Assembly: GCF_009834345.1 (NCBI RefSeq)
Contig: NZ_CP035042.1
Location: 2,542,001 to 2,606,000 of the forward strand
DNA length: 64,000 nt
DNA from: Billgrantia tianxiuensis
GTDB lineage: Bacteria > Pseudomonadota > Gammaproteobacteria > Pseudomonadales > Halomonadaceae
Reading direction: 5' to 3'
Both the position numbers and the translations under genes were made by a program. Under the pieces are notes generated by a model that was not told the origin of the DNA, searched no databases, and was given only the letters and a program-made list of their open reading frames with translations. Below are positions 11,948 to 21,268 of this stretch, piece by piece. Within the stretch, counting starts at the first letter, position 1. Every line of letters starts with the position of its first letter.

Positions 11948-12379
11948 ATGACTACCGAAGCCACGGCCGAACAGGCCCAGCAGGCGCTGCTGGAAGAGTT
12001 CGAGATGTTCGATAACTGGATGGATCGCTACCAGTACATCATCGACATGGGCAAGCAGCTGCCGGCGTTTCCGGAAGAGTGGAAGACCCCGGAGCGCAAG
12101 ATCCAAGGCTGCCAGTCGAACGTCTGGATACACCACTGTCGCGAAGGTGACGTACTGCACTTCGATGCGATATCGGATGCAGCCATCGTCTCCGGCCTGA
12201 TCGCGGTACTGATGCGCATCTACAACGATCGGCCTGCCACCGAGATTCGCGATACCAGCCCGCATTTCCTTGAGGACCTGGGGCTGGACAAGCACCTTTC
12301 GCCGACGCGCAGCAACGGGCTGCATGCCATGCTCGGCAAGATCTACGAGGTTGCCGAGAAAGAGGTCGCCTCGGCCTGA
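11948..12379 (+). CDS. sufE: cysteine desulfuration protein SufE
   Basis: SufE takes persulfide sulfur from a cysteine desulfurase (SufS or CsdA) and hands it on for Fe-S cluster assembly. The 143-residue length matches the family, and the acceptor cysteine is Cys55 in KIQGCQSNVW. ATG 11948 follows GGGAGA. There is no suf operon around it: it stands alone behind the recombinase, as the CsdE-like stand-alone copies often do. Together with nfuA 2.7 kb away it is the second Fe-S gene in this stretch. The 3' end overlaps the convergent RHH gene by 37 bases. Confidence 0.92.
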   Translation: MTTEATAEQAQQALLEEFEMFDNWMDRYQYIIDMGKQLPAFPEEWKTPERKIQGCQSNVWIHHCREGDVLHFDAISDAAIVSGLIAVLMRIYNDRPATEIRDTSPHFLEDLGLDKHLSPTRSNGLHAMLGKIYEVAEKEVASA

Positions 12380-12750
12380 CGCCGGCCCGGTGTGAGCGCG
12401 ACGACATGGCGTCGACGCTCACGCTCGAGAATACGCTCGCTATCCAGGCTGGCAATCGAGACATCCCGCGCCACAGGGATTTCACCCGACAGCTGCAGCG
12501 CCTGGTAGCGACCGCAGCAAACGCGCAGGAAAGAGGCGAAGTTGGCAGGATCGTGCCCAGCCTCCGCGCACTCCCGCGAAAGCTTCGCCACCAGTTGGCT
12601 CAAGGTAAGCCCGTCGCGCCGGCCGATCTCTTCCAGTATCGCCCAGAAGAAGCGCTCCAGGCGCACGCTGGTGGAGACTCCGTCGAGGCGCATGGAGCGC
12701 GTCTGGGGCTCCCAGAGCTGCGGTTCGGCACCGATGAAAAGCCTGCACAT
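12343..12750 (-). CDS. ribbon-helix-helix domain protein
   Basis: A 135-residue protein of the RHH_4 family often seen in Proteobacteria. After a conserved start MCRLFIGAEPQLWEPQTRS, the segment from about 22 to 60 (RLDGVSTSVRLERFFWAILE followed by a helix-turn-helix-like EIGRRDGLTLSQLVAKL) forms the predicted strand-helix-helix, with FASFLRVCCGRYQ following. Members are assumed to bind DNA; targets are unknown. ATG 12750 follows GGGAGG. The C-terminal 30 residues look poorly conserved and overlap the end of sufE by 37 bases, so a further frame error near the 3' end is possible. Confidence 0.75.
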   Translation of the reverse strand: MCRLFIGAEPQLWEPQTRSMRLDGVSTSVRLERFFWAILEEIGRRDGLTLSQLVAKLSRECAEAGHDPANFASFLRVCCGRYQALQLSGEIPVARDVSIASLDSERILERERRRHVVALTPGRRQAEATSFSATS

Positions 12751-12832
12751 ACCTTTCCTCCCTTGCTGGCCCGGTCGACCTCTTCATCATGGTGTCAGGC
12801 ACGAGCCAGGGCAAGGCGGTGTCGCGGGGAGC

Positions 12833-13414
12833 CTAATGTTCGATTCGGGTACCCAGCACGGCCAGGAACTGGGCCAGCCATGCAGGATGGGCGGGCCAGG
12901 CCGGGGCGGTGACCAGCTTGCCGTCGGTGACCGCATCGTCCACCGCGATGTCGGCATAGCGTCCGCCGGCCAGCTCCACCTCGGGACGGCAGGCAGGGTA
13001 GGCCGAGCAGGTACGCCCCTCCAGCACCCGGGCAGCCGCCAGCAGCTGGGCACCATGACAGATCGCCGCCACCGGCTTGTCGGCCTCGAAGAAATGACGC
13101 ACCAGGCCAATGACCTTATCGTTCAGGCGCAGGTATTCCGGTGCGCGTCCGCCGGCGATGACCAGACCGTCATAATCGGCCGGATCCACTGCGGCAAACT
13201 CCGCGTTGAGGGTGAAGCGATGACCCGGCTTCTCGCTATAGGTCTGGTCCCCTTCGAAATCATGAATGGCGGTGGCAATGCTGTCACCGGCCCGCTTGTC
13301 GGGACACACGGCGTCGACGCGATGCCCCACGGCCTGGAGGGCCTGGAACGGCACCATGGTCTCGTAGTCTTCGGCAAAGTCGCCGCACAGCAAGAGCAGT
13401 CGCTTGGCAGGCAT
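12833..13414 (-). CDS. DJ-1/PfpI family protein
   Basis: A 193-residue single-domain protein of the class I glutamine amidotransferase-like superfamily. The nucleophile elbow is AICHGAQLL with Cys119-His120, and the family's acidic partner is probably Glu15 (AEDYE). Members act as glyoxalase/deglycase-like enzymes, chaperones or peptidases; which applies here cannot be said. The start is set at ATG 13414, five codons inside the longest frame, because GAGGAGA lies directly upstream. It stands alone between the RHH gene and yidD. Confidence 0.85.
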   Translation of the reverse strand: MPAKRLLLLCGDFAEDYETMVPFQALQAVGHRVDAVCPDKRAGDSIATAIHDFEGDQTYSEKPGHRFTLNAEFAAVDPADYDGLVIAGGRAPEYLRLNDKVIGLVRHFFEADKPVAAICHGAQLLAAARVLEGRTCSAYPACRPEVELAGGRYADIAVDDAVTDGKLVTAPAWPAHPAWLAQFLAVLGTRIEH

Positions 13415-13500
13415 GGCGTGTCTCCTCATCGACTCGTTGTGGTGGGTATGCCACGGATCAGTCTGTCACCGATGAGTCGGAGGAGGGTGGTAGCGGGCTA

Positions 13501-13869
13501 CTACAGGCGCCTGGTCTCGGCGCCCTGGCCTGCGCCATGGTGATGGCGACAGCGGAAATGCTCGTCGAGTTCGGGATCTTCGCGGCAGAGCCGCTCGCTG
13601 GGTCCGCCGGGTACGGGATCGATGCCCCCGCCACTACCCGGATGGCAGCGAGCGATGCGCTTGGCGGCGAGCCAGCCGCCGCGCAGCGGGCCATGGACCT
13701 GAATGGCTTCCACCGTGTAGTGCGAGCAGCTGGGCCAGAAGCGGCAGCGTGGGCCCAGCAGGGGGCTTATCACCAGTTGGTAGAGCCTGACCAGGCCGAT
13801 CATCGCGAGCCCAAGCGCGCCGCGTAGCAATCGGCCAAGGCGGGCGAGCCAGGCCGCCAGGCAGGGCAT
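13501..13869 (-). CDS. yidD: membrane protein insertion efficiency factor YidD
   Basis: The 122-residue protein carries the family core [20 protein letters not shown] (about 32-51), with conserved cysteines at 42, 48 and 75 and the tail motif [12 protein letters not shown]. YidD assists YidC-dependent insertion of inner-membrane proteins. It is usually encoded next to rnpA and yidC; here it is detached and follows hisI by 3 bases on the same strand. The start may be internal (ATG for Met23), since most relatives are 70-90 residues. The C-terminal 30 residues after DPVP are variable in the family. Confidence 0.85.
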   Translation of the reverse strand: MPCLAAWLARLGRLLRGALGLAMIGLVRLYQLVISPLLGPRCRFWPSCSHYTVEAIQVHGPLRGGWLAAKRIARCHPGSGGGIDPVPGGPSERLCREDPELDEHFRCRHHHGAGQGAETRRL

Positions 13870-13872
13870 GGC

Positions 13873-14325
13873 TCAGCGCCCCTCCGCCGGATTGCGGTAG
13901 AGGATTTCCGGGTCGATCAACGGCTCGCTGGTGATGCGCGCCTCGCCGTTTTCAAGGGCTACGTAGAAACAGCTGCGCCGCCCGGTATGGCATGCGGGGC
14001 CGGTCTGTTCGACCTGCAACAGCAGCGTGTCGCCGTCACAATCGAGGCTGGCTCCGCGCAGATGCTGCTGCTGGCCCGAGGATTCTCCCTTGCGCCACAG
14101 CTTGCCGCGAGAGCGCGACCAGTAGCAGACACGCCCGGTGGCGAGGGTCTCTTCCAGCGCCTCACGGTTCATCCAGGCCATCATCAGCACTTCGCCGCTG
14201 TCATGCTGCTGGGCGATGGCGGGAATCAGGCCATCGCCGTTGAAACGCGCGGCCTCGAGCACCTCGGCTAGCGGCACACGGGAGTCGAGCTCGGCACGCT
14301 CGAGTTGCTTGAAGGTATCGGTCAT
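13873..14325 (-). CDS. hisI: phosphoribosyl-AMP cyclohydrolase
   Basis: Third step of histidine synthesis, opening the purine ring of PR-AMP. The 150-residue monofunctional enzyme shows [12 protein letters not shown] (46-57), [18 protein letters not shown] (67-84), and the metal-binding stretch [21 protein letters not shown] (95-115) with the Asp and Cys ligands. The HisE domain fused in E. coli is absent. It is separated from the rest of the his pathway, with zur 20 bases upstream and yidD 3 bases downstream, so these three may be cotranscribed. Confidence 0.94.
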   Translation of the reverse strand: MTDTFKQLERAELDSRVPLAEVLEAARFNGDGLIPAIAQQHDSGEVLMMAWMNREALEETLATGRVCYWSRSRGKLWRKGESSGQQQHLRGASLDCDGDTLLLQVEQTGPACHTGRRSCFYVALENGEARITSEPLIDPEILYRNPAEGR

Positions 14326-14345
14326 GGCATATCCGTCGCGTAGTT

Positions 14346-14797
14346 TCAGGCACGCACCGCCGCATTCAGGCAGGCGTCACAACTGCCCAGCAGCTCGATG
14401 GTCTGACGCTCGACGCGAAAGCCCAAGGTGCGTGCCTGGGCGCTGAGTTGAGCGTTGACGTCATCCAGATGCAGCTCCTCGACACGCCCGCAGTGGCGGC
14501 AGATCAAGAGCTGGAAGCCATGTGCATGCTCGGGGCAGGGACAGGCGACATAGGCATTGAGCGACTCGATGCGATGCACCAGCCCTTGCTCGATGAGGAA
14601 ATCGAGCGCTCGATAAATCGTCGGCGGGCGGGCTGCCGCATGCTCGACGGCGAGCCGATCGAGCAGTTCATAGGCTTTCAGGCCCCCGCTGGCCCCGGCA
14701 ATCATCTCGAGCACACGGCGTCGGATCGGGGTGAAGCGAACCCGCGCTGCTGACATTGTCTCTCGGCCTGCGCAAGCAGGGCAGTGGCGTCGGTCAT
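14346..14797 (-). CDS. zur: Fur-family zinc uptake regulator Zur, one apparent frameshift
   Basis: A winged-helix metalloregulator of 150 residues (corrected). The DNA-binding half contains [15 protein letters not shown] and [20 protein letters not shown]. Structural zinc is held by two cysteine pairs, ICRHCG and GSCDACL. Starting at ATG 14756 drops the family N-terminus. Restoring one G at the run 14741-14743 joins it to [19 protein letters not shown] starting at ATG 14797, which matches the usual Zur N-terminus. Zur represses zinc import when zinc is sufficient. No znu genes lie here. It sits 33 bases downstream of the ATP-grasp gene on the same strand. Confidence 0.85.
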
Positions 14798-14830
14798 GGG
14801 AGAACCGGTATCTCGGGAACAGAGTCCATT

Positions 14831-15826
14831 CTACGTGCTGACACAGGCCGGGGCCAGCTCGGGTTCAGGCAGGTCCTTGAGTTCACCACGACGGGAGAAA
14901 TGGCGCTGAGCAAAGGCGACCCTCTCCTTGACGTTCAGGCGATCGGACTGTTTCTCCACCAGATCGAGGCGCGAGCGCAGCCCCTCGCCGTTAGCCATTT
15001 GAATGGCAAGCCCCGGACGGGCGTTGAGTTCAAGCAGCATAGGGCCCCGGTCACGGTCGATCACCATGTCGGTGCCCAGGTAGCCAAGCCCGGTCATTTC
15101 GTAACAGCTCGCCGCCAGCTCGAGCAGATTCGTCCAGTCGGGAATGCGCAGGCTGGCGAGCTCGTGGCCGGTATCCGGATGGTCGCGCCGGGAACGATCG
15201 AACTGAACGCCACGCACCGCTGTTCCCGTGGCAATATCGAGCCCGACGCCCACCGCCCCCTGGTGCAGGTTGGCCTTGCCATCGGAGGCTGCCGTCGACA
15301 GACGCATCATGGCCATGACCGGGTAACCGCGGAAGACGATCACGCGAATGTCGGGTACACCTTCATAGGTGTACTCGGAGAGCTTCTCGTCGAAGTTGAT
15401 CAGCGCCTCGATCATCGCCACGTCGGGCGCGCCACCCAGGGAGTATAGCCCCGACAGGATGTTGGAGATATGGCGATGCAGATCCTCCAGGCTCAGCTTG
15501 GCACCGCTGGGTTTGACGAAGCCGTCATTGTCGACCCGCTCGATGACCAGGATGCCTTTGCCACCGCTGCCCTTGGCCGGCTTGATGGCAAAGCCGTTGT
15601 GCCCGGCGATCATGTTGCCCACCCGCTTGACCTCGAATTGGGTGGTCACGGTGCCGATCAGGGCAGGGGTGGTGATACCGTACTGCTCAGCCAGCAGCTT
15701 GGTCTTGAGCTTGTCGTCCACCAGCGGGTAGAGGCGTCGATTGTTATAACGCCCGATGTAACGAATGTTGCGCCGGTTCATGCCGATGATACCGCGACTC
15801 AGAAGCTGGCTCGGCCGTGCCCACAT
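14831..15826 (-). CDS. RimK-related ATP-grasp ligase (alpha-L-glutamate ligase-like)
   Basis: The 331-residue protein has the ATP-grasp nucleotide loop KPAKGSGGKG (82-91) and the metal-binding C-terminal strand LLELNARPGLAIQMAN. It matches the family annotated as alpha-L-glutamate ligase-related. Such enzymes form an amide bond between a carboxylate and an amine, but the acceptor and donor for this branch are unknown to me. It is the last gene of a three-gene leftward operon (retropepsin-like lipoprotein, inactive transglutaminase membrane protein, ligase), with only 4 bases between it and the preceding stop. Conserved co-occurrence of the three families is established, and in pseudomonads the set has been linked to osmoadaptation. 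Next to ectABC that role is plausible here too. Confidence 0.85.
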   Translation of the reverse strand: MWARPSQLLSRGIIGMNRRNIRYIGRYNNRRLYPLVDDKLKTKLLAEQYGITTPALIGTVTTQFEVKRVGNMIAGHNGFAIKPAKGSGGKGILVIERVDNDGFVKPSGAKLSLEDLHRHISNILSGLYSLGGAPDVAMIEALINFDEKLSEYTYEGVPDIRVIVFRGYPVMAMMRLSTAASDGKANLHQGAVGVGLDIATGTAVRGVQFDRSRRDHPDTGHELASLRIPDWTNLLELAASCYEMTGLGYLGTDMVIDRDRGPMLLELNARPGLAIQMANGEGLRSRLDLVEKQSDRLNVKERVAFAQRHFSRRGELKDLPEPELAPACVST

Positions 15827-15830
15827 GATG

Positions 15831-17336
15831 TCAATCCTCGGTGACCGGTTTGAAGCGCCTCAGCTCGAGCAGGCGGTATCCCGTGTAGTTACCCAGCAGC
15901 AGGATCAAAGCCATGATGATGAGCTGTACGCCCAAAAAGTTGAAGGTGATATGGCGTATCCACGGGTTGTTCATGGCGAGATAAGCCAGTACGGCAGTAA
16001 TGAGGCTTCCGCCGCCCTGAATCAAGACCTCCTTGGGACCTTCTTCTTCCCAGAGGATCGACATACGCTCGATGGTCCAGGCCAGAATGATCATCGGGAA
16101 GAAGGTGATCGTCAGGCCCGCATTGAGCCCCACCCGATAGGAGAGCACGGAGAAGATCGAGATGATGGCGATGACCGTGATGATCACCGCCGACACTCGC
16201 GCGACCAACAACAGGTTGAGATACGACAGGTAGTTACGTATTACCAGCCCCACCGAAACGATCAGCAGGAAGCCGATCAATCCAGTGGGCAGGGTCGTCT
16301 GGATGAAGGCCAGTGCGATCAACACGGGCATGAAGGTGCCCGAGGTCTTGATCCCGACGAGAATACGCAGGAACACTACCACCAGCGCCCCGATAGGAAT
16401 CAGCAGGATGGTCTGGAACAGCGCCTGCTCCTCCAGCGGCAAGCTGTGGATCGAGAAGTTGAGCAGGGTGTCGTCGACCAGCTGGCTGCGTACCGCGGCC
16501 GCGGCGGGCTGGCTGCGCGAAAGCATGGAGAAGGTGACCCGCGAGTTGGTGCCGCCCTGTACCTCGAGCACTGCGCGGCCCCCGGTTTCCCACAGCAGCA
16601 GGTTTTCCGGCTGGCCCTGGTCGGCAGTGCGCGGGTTGAACAGCGCCCAGTTCTCCTCGTCCGCAAAGACCATGATCCATGACGTCAAGGTCTGGCGCCG
16701 ACGCCCATCCTCGAGCACGAGCCCGCTCACTTCGCGCGCATGCACCCCGGCCTGGTTGAGCAGGCGCACCAGCAGGGGGGTGCGATCGAACTGGGTCAGC
16801 AGCAAGCGGGCGTTCTCGCCTTGACGCTCTGCGTCGAAATCGCGGATCAATTCCCGAGTGAAGGTATAGGGATCGGCACTGCGCGCCCAGGCACGTTCGA
16901 TCACCTGGGCCGCCGCTGTGTCGTAAGGACGCTCCCAACTGACTTCACGCAGTGCCGGACGAGCGATCTGACGCTGTCGCCGGTCATCGGTCACCTGCAT
17001 GCGCACGGAGTAATAAAGCTGCTGGCTGCCTGTTGCCCGTCGAATCGACCACTGCGCGCGACGACCGGTTTCGTCCTGCAGGAACGACAGCCCATAGCCC
17101 GGTGAGGCGGTATTCTCGGTCAGGATCCGGTAGCCGCGCTGATGCGAGGGCAATGCCAGCTCAACGCGCACAGGATCGCCCACGGCCGTGAAGTCGACGA
17201 TGGCCTCGACCTCCCATACCTGGCGCTGCTCACCGGGGGTCCACGGCACTTCCATTTGGATATGGCGATGCAGGCTTGTGCCGATGCCGAGCGCCATCAG
17301 CAGGCCCACGATGAGATAGAAGGGCAGTCGTGACAT
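15831..17336 (-). CDS. inactive transglutaminase-like domain fused to a multi-helix membrane domain
   Basis: The 501-residue protein begins with an N-terminal membrane anchor (about 4-22), followed by a periplasmic part with a transglutaminase-like fold (about 170-290) and a C-terminal block of about seven membrane helices (330-490). In active transglutaminases the second motif reads HAW; here it is TSWIMVF, and the nucleophile cysteine position in the helix before LLVRLLNQAG carries no Cys, so the triad is missing. This is the conserved state of the family, which therefore probably binds rather than cuts peptides. It lies between the retropepsin-like lipoprotein and the ATP-grasp ligase, suggesting a membrane scaffold linking cytoplasmic ligation to periplasmic sensing. 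Confidence 0.85.
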   Translation of the reverse strand: MSRLPFYLIVGLLMALGIGTSLHRHIQMEVPWTPGEQRQVWEVEAIVDFTAVGDPVRVELALPSHQRGYRILTENTASPGYGLSFLQDETGRRAQWSIRRATGSQQLYYSVRMQVTDDRRQRQIARPALREVSWERPYDTAAAQVIERAWARSADPYTFTRELIRDFDAERQGENARLLLTQFDRTPLLVRLLNQAGVHAREVSGLVLEDGRRRQTLTSWIMVFADEENWALFNPRTADQGQPENLLLWETGGRAVLEVQGGTNSRVTFSMLSRSQPAAAAVRSQLVDDTLLNFSIHSLPLEEQALFQTILLIPIGALVVVFLRILVGIKTSGTFMPVLIALAFIQTTLPTGLIGFLLIVSVGLVIRNYLSYLNLLLVARVSAVIITVIAIISIFSVLSYRVGLNAGLTITFFPMIILAWTIERMSILWEEEGPKEVLIQGGGSLITAVLAYLAMNNPWIRHITFNFLGVQLIIMALILLLGNYTGYRLLELRRFKPVTED

Positions 17337-17342
17337 TTCTCT

Positions 17343-17383
17343 TCCTTGCAGATAGGTCCTTTAGAGAGGTCCTTGCAGATAGG
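17343..17383. repeat. 14-bp direct repeat (27-bp period) upstream of the membrane gene
   Basis: TCCTTGCAGATAGG occurs at 17343-17356 and again at 17370-17383, inside the 63-bp gap between the lipoprotein stop and the start of the transglutaminase-like gene. On the coding strand it lies immediately upstream of the start codon. Confidence 0.6.
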
Positions 17384-17399
17384 GCGATCAGGCTCGGTA

Positions 17400-18254
17400 T
17401 CAGCCTTCTTCTTCATCCCTGTCGTTGACTTCGTCCTGCGGCGCCTCGGAGGCCGGACGTCCCCCTGGGAACTCTGGGCGTGGATGAATGTAGTTTTCCG
17501 CCACGTCGATCAAGGCGATGTCCATCAAGAAGCGACGTCCCAGCAGCACCGGATAGTTGAGATGAGTACGGTCGCTCAGGGTGAATTCTACTGTTTCACG
17601 AATGGGCCCAAGGGTCATCAATAGACTGACCACCGGACGCGATTCGCTGCCTGCGGCCTGCAGGATGCGGACCCGGCGCTCGACCGGGCGCTCGATCCAT
17701 TCATCCCGGATATGCTCGACGAAGACATCATCGTCGGTAAGGCCCAGCTTGAAGCGTACCCAGTCCTCGCCATCGCGCTCGAAGCGCGTGATGTCCGTGG
17801 CCGACAGGGCAGAAGTGTTGGCCCCCGAATCCACCCGCGCGCGAAGATAAGTGCCGACATCAGGCAGCCCGATCCATTCAGCGCGACCGACCATTTCCTT
17901 GGCCGCAAGCGTTTCGCTGAGCTCAGTGTTGCACTCTGCGGGTACCAGCACCGGCTCGTCGCCACGACGCTGCTCCAGCCGCTCGATATCGCCACGCAGA
18001 TGACGCAGCGTGACACCAGCGTCGCGCAACTCGGCGAGCAGCTCGGCCTGGTGACGGCCGTTGGCAGCGAGGGCGTCGGAGCGATCGCAGCTCTGGACGA
18101 TCCGCTCCTCGAGCTGGCCGATGCGAGTCTCGAAGGCATCGGGACTCAATGTGGGTTCGGGCTCGGAATGAGAACCGGGCGTGAGGGCGCATCCGCTGAT
18201 CAACAATGAACTCAGCAACCAGGGTATGGGTGCGGATAGCGTTCTCGGTCGCAT
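17400..18254 (-). CDS. retropepsin-like (DUF785/RimK-LysX) lipoprotein
   Basis: The 284-residue protein has a lipoprotein signal with lipobox LISGC (Cys22). A coiled-coil stretch (about 40-98) follows, then a retropepsin-like domain with the catalytic-type motif ARVDSGANTSAL (Asp142-Ser-Gly). It is often annotated as an ATP-dependent zinc protease on weak grounds; the fold is that of a single-lobe aspartic protease that dimerises. First gene of the operon with the inactive transglutaminase/membrane protein and ATP-grasp ligase. The acidic tail ends DEEEG. No frame break. Its promoter should lie in 18255-18500, where a 6-bp dyad is visible. Confidence 0.85.
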   Translation of the reverse strand: MRPRTLSAPIPWLLSSLLISGCALTPGSHSEPEPTLSPDAFETRIGQLEERIVQSCDRSDALAANGRHQAELLAELRDAGVTLRHLRGDIERLEQRRGDEPVLVPAECNTELSETLAAKEMVGRAEWIGLPDVGTYLRARVDSGANTSALSATDITRFERDGEDWVRFKLGLTDDDVFVEHIRDEWIERPVERRVRILQAAGSESRPVVSLLMTLGPIRETVEFTLSDRTHLNYPVLLGRRFLMDIALIDVAENYIHPRPEFPGGRPASEAPQDEVNDRDEEEG

Positions 18255-18556
18255 GTGGGTCGACAGCCTCCGGTCGGGCTACGGGCTAGGCGCAGCGGCA
18301 GTGGGCTTGCTTGATGGGCTCGGGTTTCGTTGCTCGAAACATGACGGAGGATGATAAGGATTTCGAGGTGGCGTTGTCCAACGTCGCGACAGACATCCAA
18401 TTTAACATAATATACATTATGCGAACTTTGATCCCAGCGAGGTTCTCCTGACATGCGCCGGGCTGACACGCCCGTGCAGGCACATGCACCACGTCCATAC
18501 GAAGAACCCCGGCCAGTGCCAGGGTTCTCCATATCACCGCGAACCACCGAGGCCCG
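18255..18556. promoter_or_regulatory. 302-bp gap between ectC and the retropepsin operon
   Basis: Contains the ectABC terminator (18503-18528) and an AT-rich patch at about 18400-18425 with a perfect dyad, CATAAT (18406-18411) and ATTATG (18416-18421). On the minus strand that patch supplies CATAAT/TATTAT-type -10 boxes about 150 bases upstream of the lipoprotein gene, but no convincing -35. Open frames across the gap lack a ribosome site and homology, so I call no gene. Confidence 0.45.
18503..18528 (-). terminator. terminator of the ectABC operon
   Basis: An 11-bp stem (18503-18513 with 18518-18528, one G-U pair) and 4-base loop lies 29 bases after the ectC stop. The following T-tract is weak. 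Confidence 0.6.
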
Positions 18557-18952
18557 TCAAATCTCGTCGGGCGGCGCGTAGGAACCATCCTCGCGGTGCA
18601 CTTCCTTGCCGGTGATCGGCGGCGTGAACACGCAAGCCAGGTGCATGGTCTTGTGAGCCCGCAGCAGATGCTCGTCGTGCTGGTCGAGTATGTAGATATC
18701 GCCGGGCTTGATCGGCCATATCTTGCCGTCGGCCAGAGTTTCCACTTCACCTTCACCTTCGATGCAGTACACCGACTCGTAGTGATGCTTGTAGTGGATA
18801 TGCGTCTCGGTGCCTTCGTAGATCCGCGTGATGTGGAACGAGAAGCCGCCGCCGTCATTGGCGAGCACCAGGCGCGTACTGTCCCAGGTTCCGCTTTCCG
18901 ACTTCACCAGCCGGTCCGTCTTGCGCGCTTCCTCGAGATTGCGAACGATCAT
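18557..18952 (-). CDS. ectC: L-ectoine synthase
   Basis: Cyclises N-gamma-acetyl-L-2,4-diaminobutyrate to ectoine, the last step of compatible-solute synthesis. The 131-residue cupin is full length and contains the iron-binding positions Glu59 (HHYES), Tyr87 and His95 ([11 protein letters not shown]), offset by two from the numbering of the Paenibacillus enzyme. The frame is open 171 bases further upstream, but ATG 18952 gives the family start MIVRNLEEA. It is last in the operon, 83 bases after ectB, and followed by a hairpin. No ectD hydroxylase, ectR or lysC-type aspartokinase follows. Confidence 0.97.
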   Translation of the reverse strand: MIVRNLEEARKTDRLVKSESGTWDSTRLVLANDGGGFSFHITRIYEGTETHIHYKHHYESVYCIEGEGEVETLADGKIWPIKPGDIYILDQHDEHLLRAHKTMHLACVFTPPITGKEVHREDGSYAPPDEI

Positions 18953-19035
18953 CTTTCTCGTATCTCCGTTCAATCCATAGACCGGCCGGCTGCAGGCACA
19001 GCCGGCCGCTAGTTCGTCTGCGTAGGTTCGCGAAC

Positions 19036-20382
<1,347 letters not shown>

Positions 20383-20961
20383 TTAGATGCGGCGCGTGTC
20401 GAAGGGGCCGATACGCACGAGATTCTCGGGATCGTGTTCACCGCCGAGTTGATCCGTGGAGAAGTATTCACGGCTGTTGAGGGGAGCCTGCCAGCGATCG
20501 GCGAGGCGGCGGAAGAGCCCCCAGGACGCCTGGTTATCAGGTGTGATGGTGGTTTCCAGGTGATGAACCTCGGCCAGCTCAGGGCGGCTCATGACGGCCT
20601 CGACCAGGCGCCGGGCCAGGCCGGTGCCGCGGGCTTTCTCACCCACCGCGACCTGCCACAGGAAGTAGGTATCCGGGGCATTGCTCTTCACGTAGCCGGA
20701 TACGAAACCGACGATTTCGCCCTCTTCGTCGGTGGCAACGGCACAGGTATTGCGGAACTGCGTAGCCAGCAGCAGGTAGGCGTAGGCGGAATTGACGTCG
20801 AGCGGGGGGCAGGACTTGACCAGTTCATAGATTCCCCAGCCGTCGTCTGGGTTGGGCTTGCGAATGAACAGTGGCGAGGCATCACTACCAACCACGGCGT
20901 CGGCCACACTGGGGCGAGCCAGGTCGGCGGAGGGCGTAAAAGGCTGCGGTGTCACGTTCAT
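20383..20961 (-). CDS. ectA: L-2,4-diaminobutyrate gamma-acetyltransferase
   Basis: Acetyl-CoA-dependent GNAT enzyme, second step of ectoine synthesis. The 192-residue product carries the acetyl-CoA loop QVAVGEKARGTGLARRL (103-119) and the family block SCPPLDVNSAYAYLLL (50-65). From memory it is close to identical to the Halomonas elongata protein, the main clue to the organism. ATG 20961 is chosen because it gives the family N-terminus MNVTPQPFTPSADLA; the frame extends 96 bases upstream through promoter DNA. Two promoter-like elements lie upstream, fitting the salt-regulated dual promoters known in H. elongata. Confidence 0.98.
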   Translation of the reverse strand: MNVTPQPFTPSADLARPSVADAVVGSDASPLFIRKPNPDDGWGIYELVKSCPPLDVNSAYAYLLLATQFRNTCAVATDEEGEIVGFVSGYVKSNAPDTYFLWQVAVGEKARGTGLARRLVEAVMSRPELAEVHHLETTITPDNQASWGLFRRLADRWQAPLNSREYFSTDQLGGEHDPENLVRIGPFDTRRI

Positions 20962-20993
20962 GGTAAGGCTTCGCTGTAGCGATGTTGCGGATA

Positions 20994-21021
20994 ATGATAA
21001 CAGGGCTTGCCGGCAAATCAA
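20994..21021 (-). promoter_or_regulatory. ectA proximal promoter
   Basis: On the minus strand TTGATT (21021-21016) and TATCAT (20999-20994) are spaced by 16 bp, with the -10 box 33 bases before the ectA ATG. Confidence 0.55.
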
Positions 21022-21060
21022 AATTGGAGTTATGGCTACGCCACAATTGCATAACAAAAA

Positions 21061-21089
21061 ATTATCATCGCTGACGGAAAGCCACGCAA
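21061..21089 (-). promoter_or_regulatory. ectA distal promoter
   Basis: On the minus strand TTGCGT (21089-21084) and GATAAT (21066-21061) are spaced by 17 bp. The -10 box ends 100 bases before the ectA start, giving a second, longer leader. Confidence 0.5.
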
Positions 21090-21216
21090 TTCACCACCAC
21101 CTCCCCGCCTTGTTCGTCCTTGAAGCTTGTTCTTCCCTGAAGGAAGCGGTATTCGAATGACCATTCACCCGAATGAGTCTAGTCCAGGATGGCACGGCAG
21201 GCAGGGCCTGAAACGA

Positions 21217-21244
21217 CATCGGGCCACCTGATGGTGGCCCGATG
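21217..21244 (-). terminator. gor terminator hairpin
   Basis: A perfect 12-bp stem (21217-21228 with 21233-21244) with loop TGAT lies 24 bases past the gor stop, separating gor from the ectABC promoters. The T-tract after it is short. Confidence 0.65.
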
Positions 21245-21268
21245 AAAGTAGGCGGCTCGACGCGCCGT

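Noticed and set aside
10685..12379. Single 564-residue fusion of tyrosine recombinase and SufE
   Set aside because: One missing C near 11817 removes the recombinase stop. Corrected, the recombinase ends at 11919 with His377 and Tyr386 in place, and sufE has its own start and ribosome site at 11948.
14346..14756. Short Zur starting at ATG 14756
   Set aside because: It would lack the conserved N-terminal helix, which is encoded intact just upstream in another frame one base away.
18212..18547. 111-residue minus-strand frame between ectC and the lipoprotein gene
   Set aside because: It spans the terminator and AT-rich dyad, has no motif, and overlaps the lipoprotein start.
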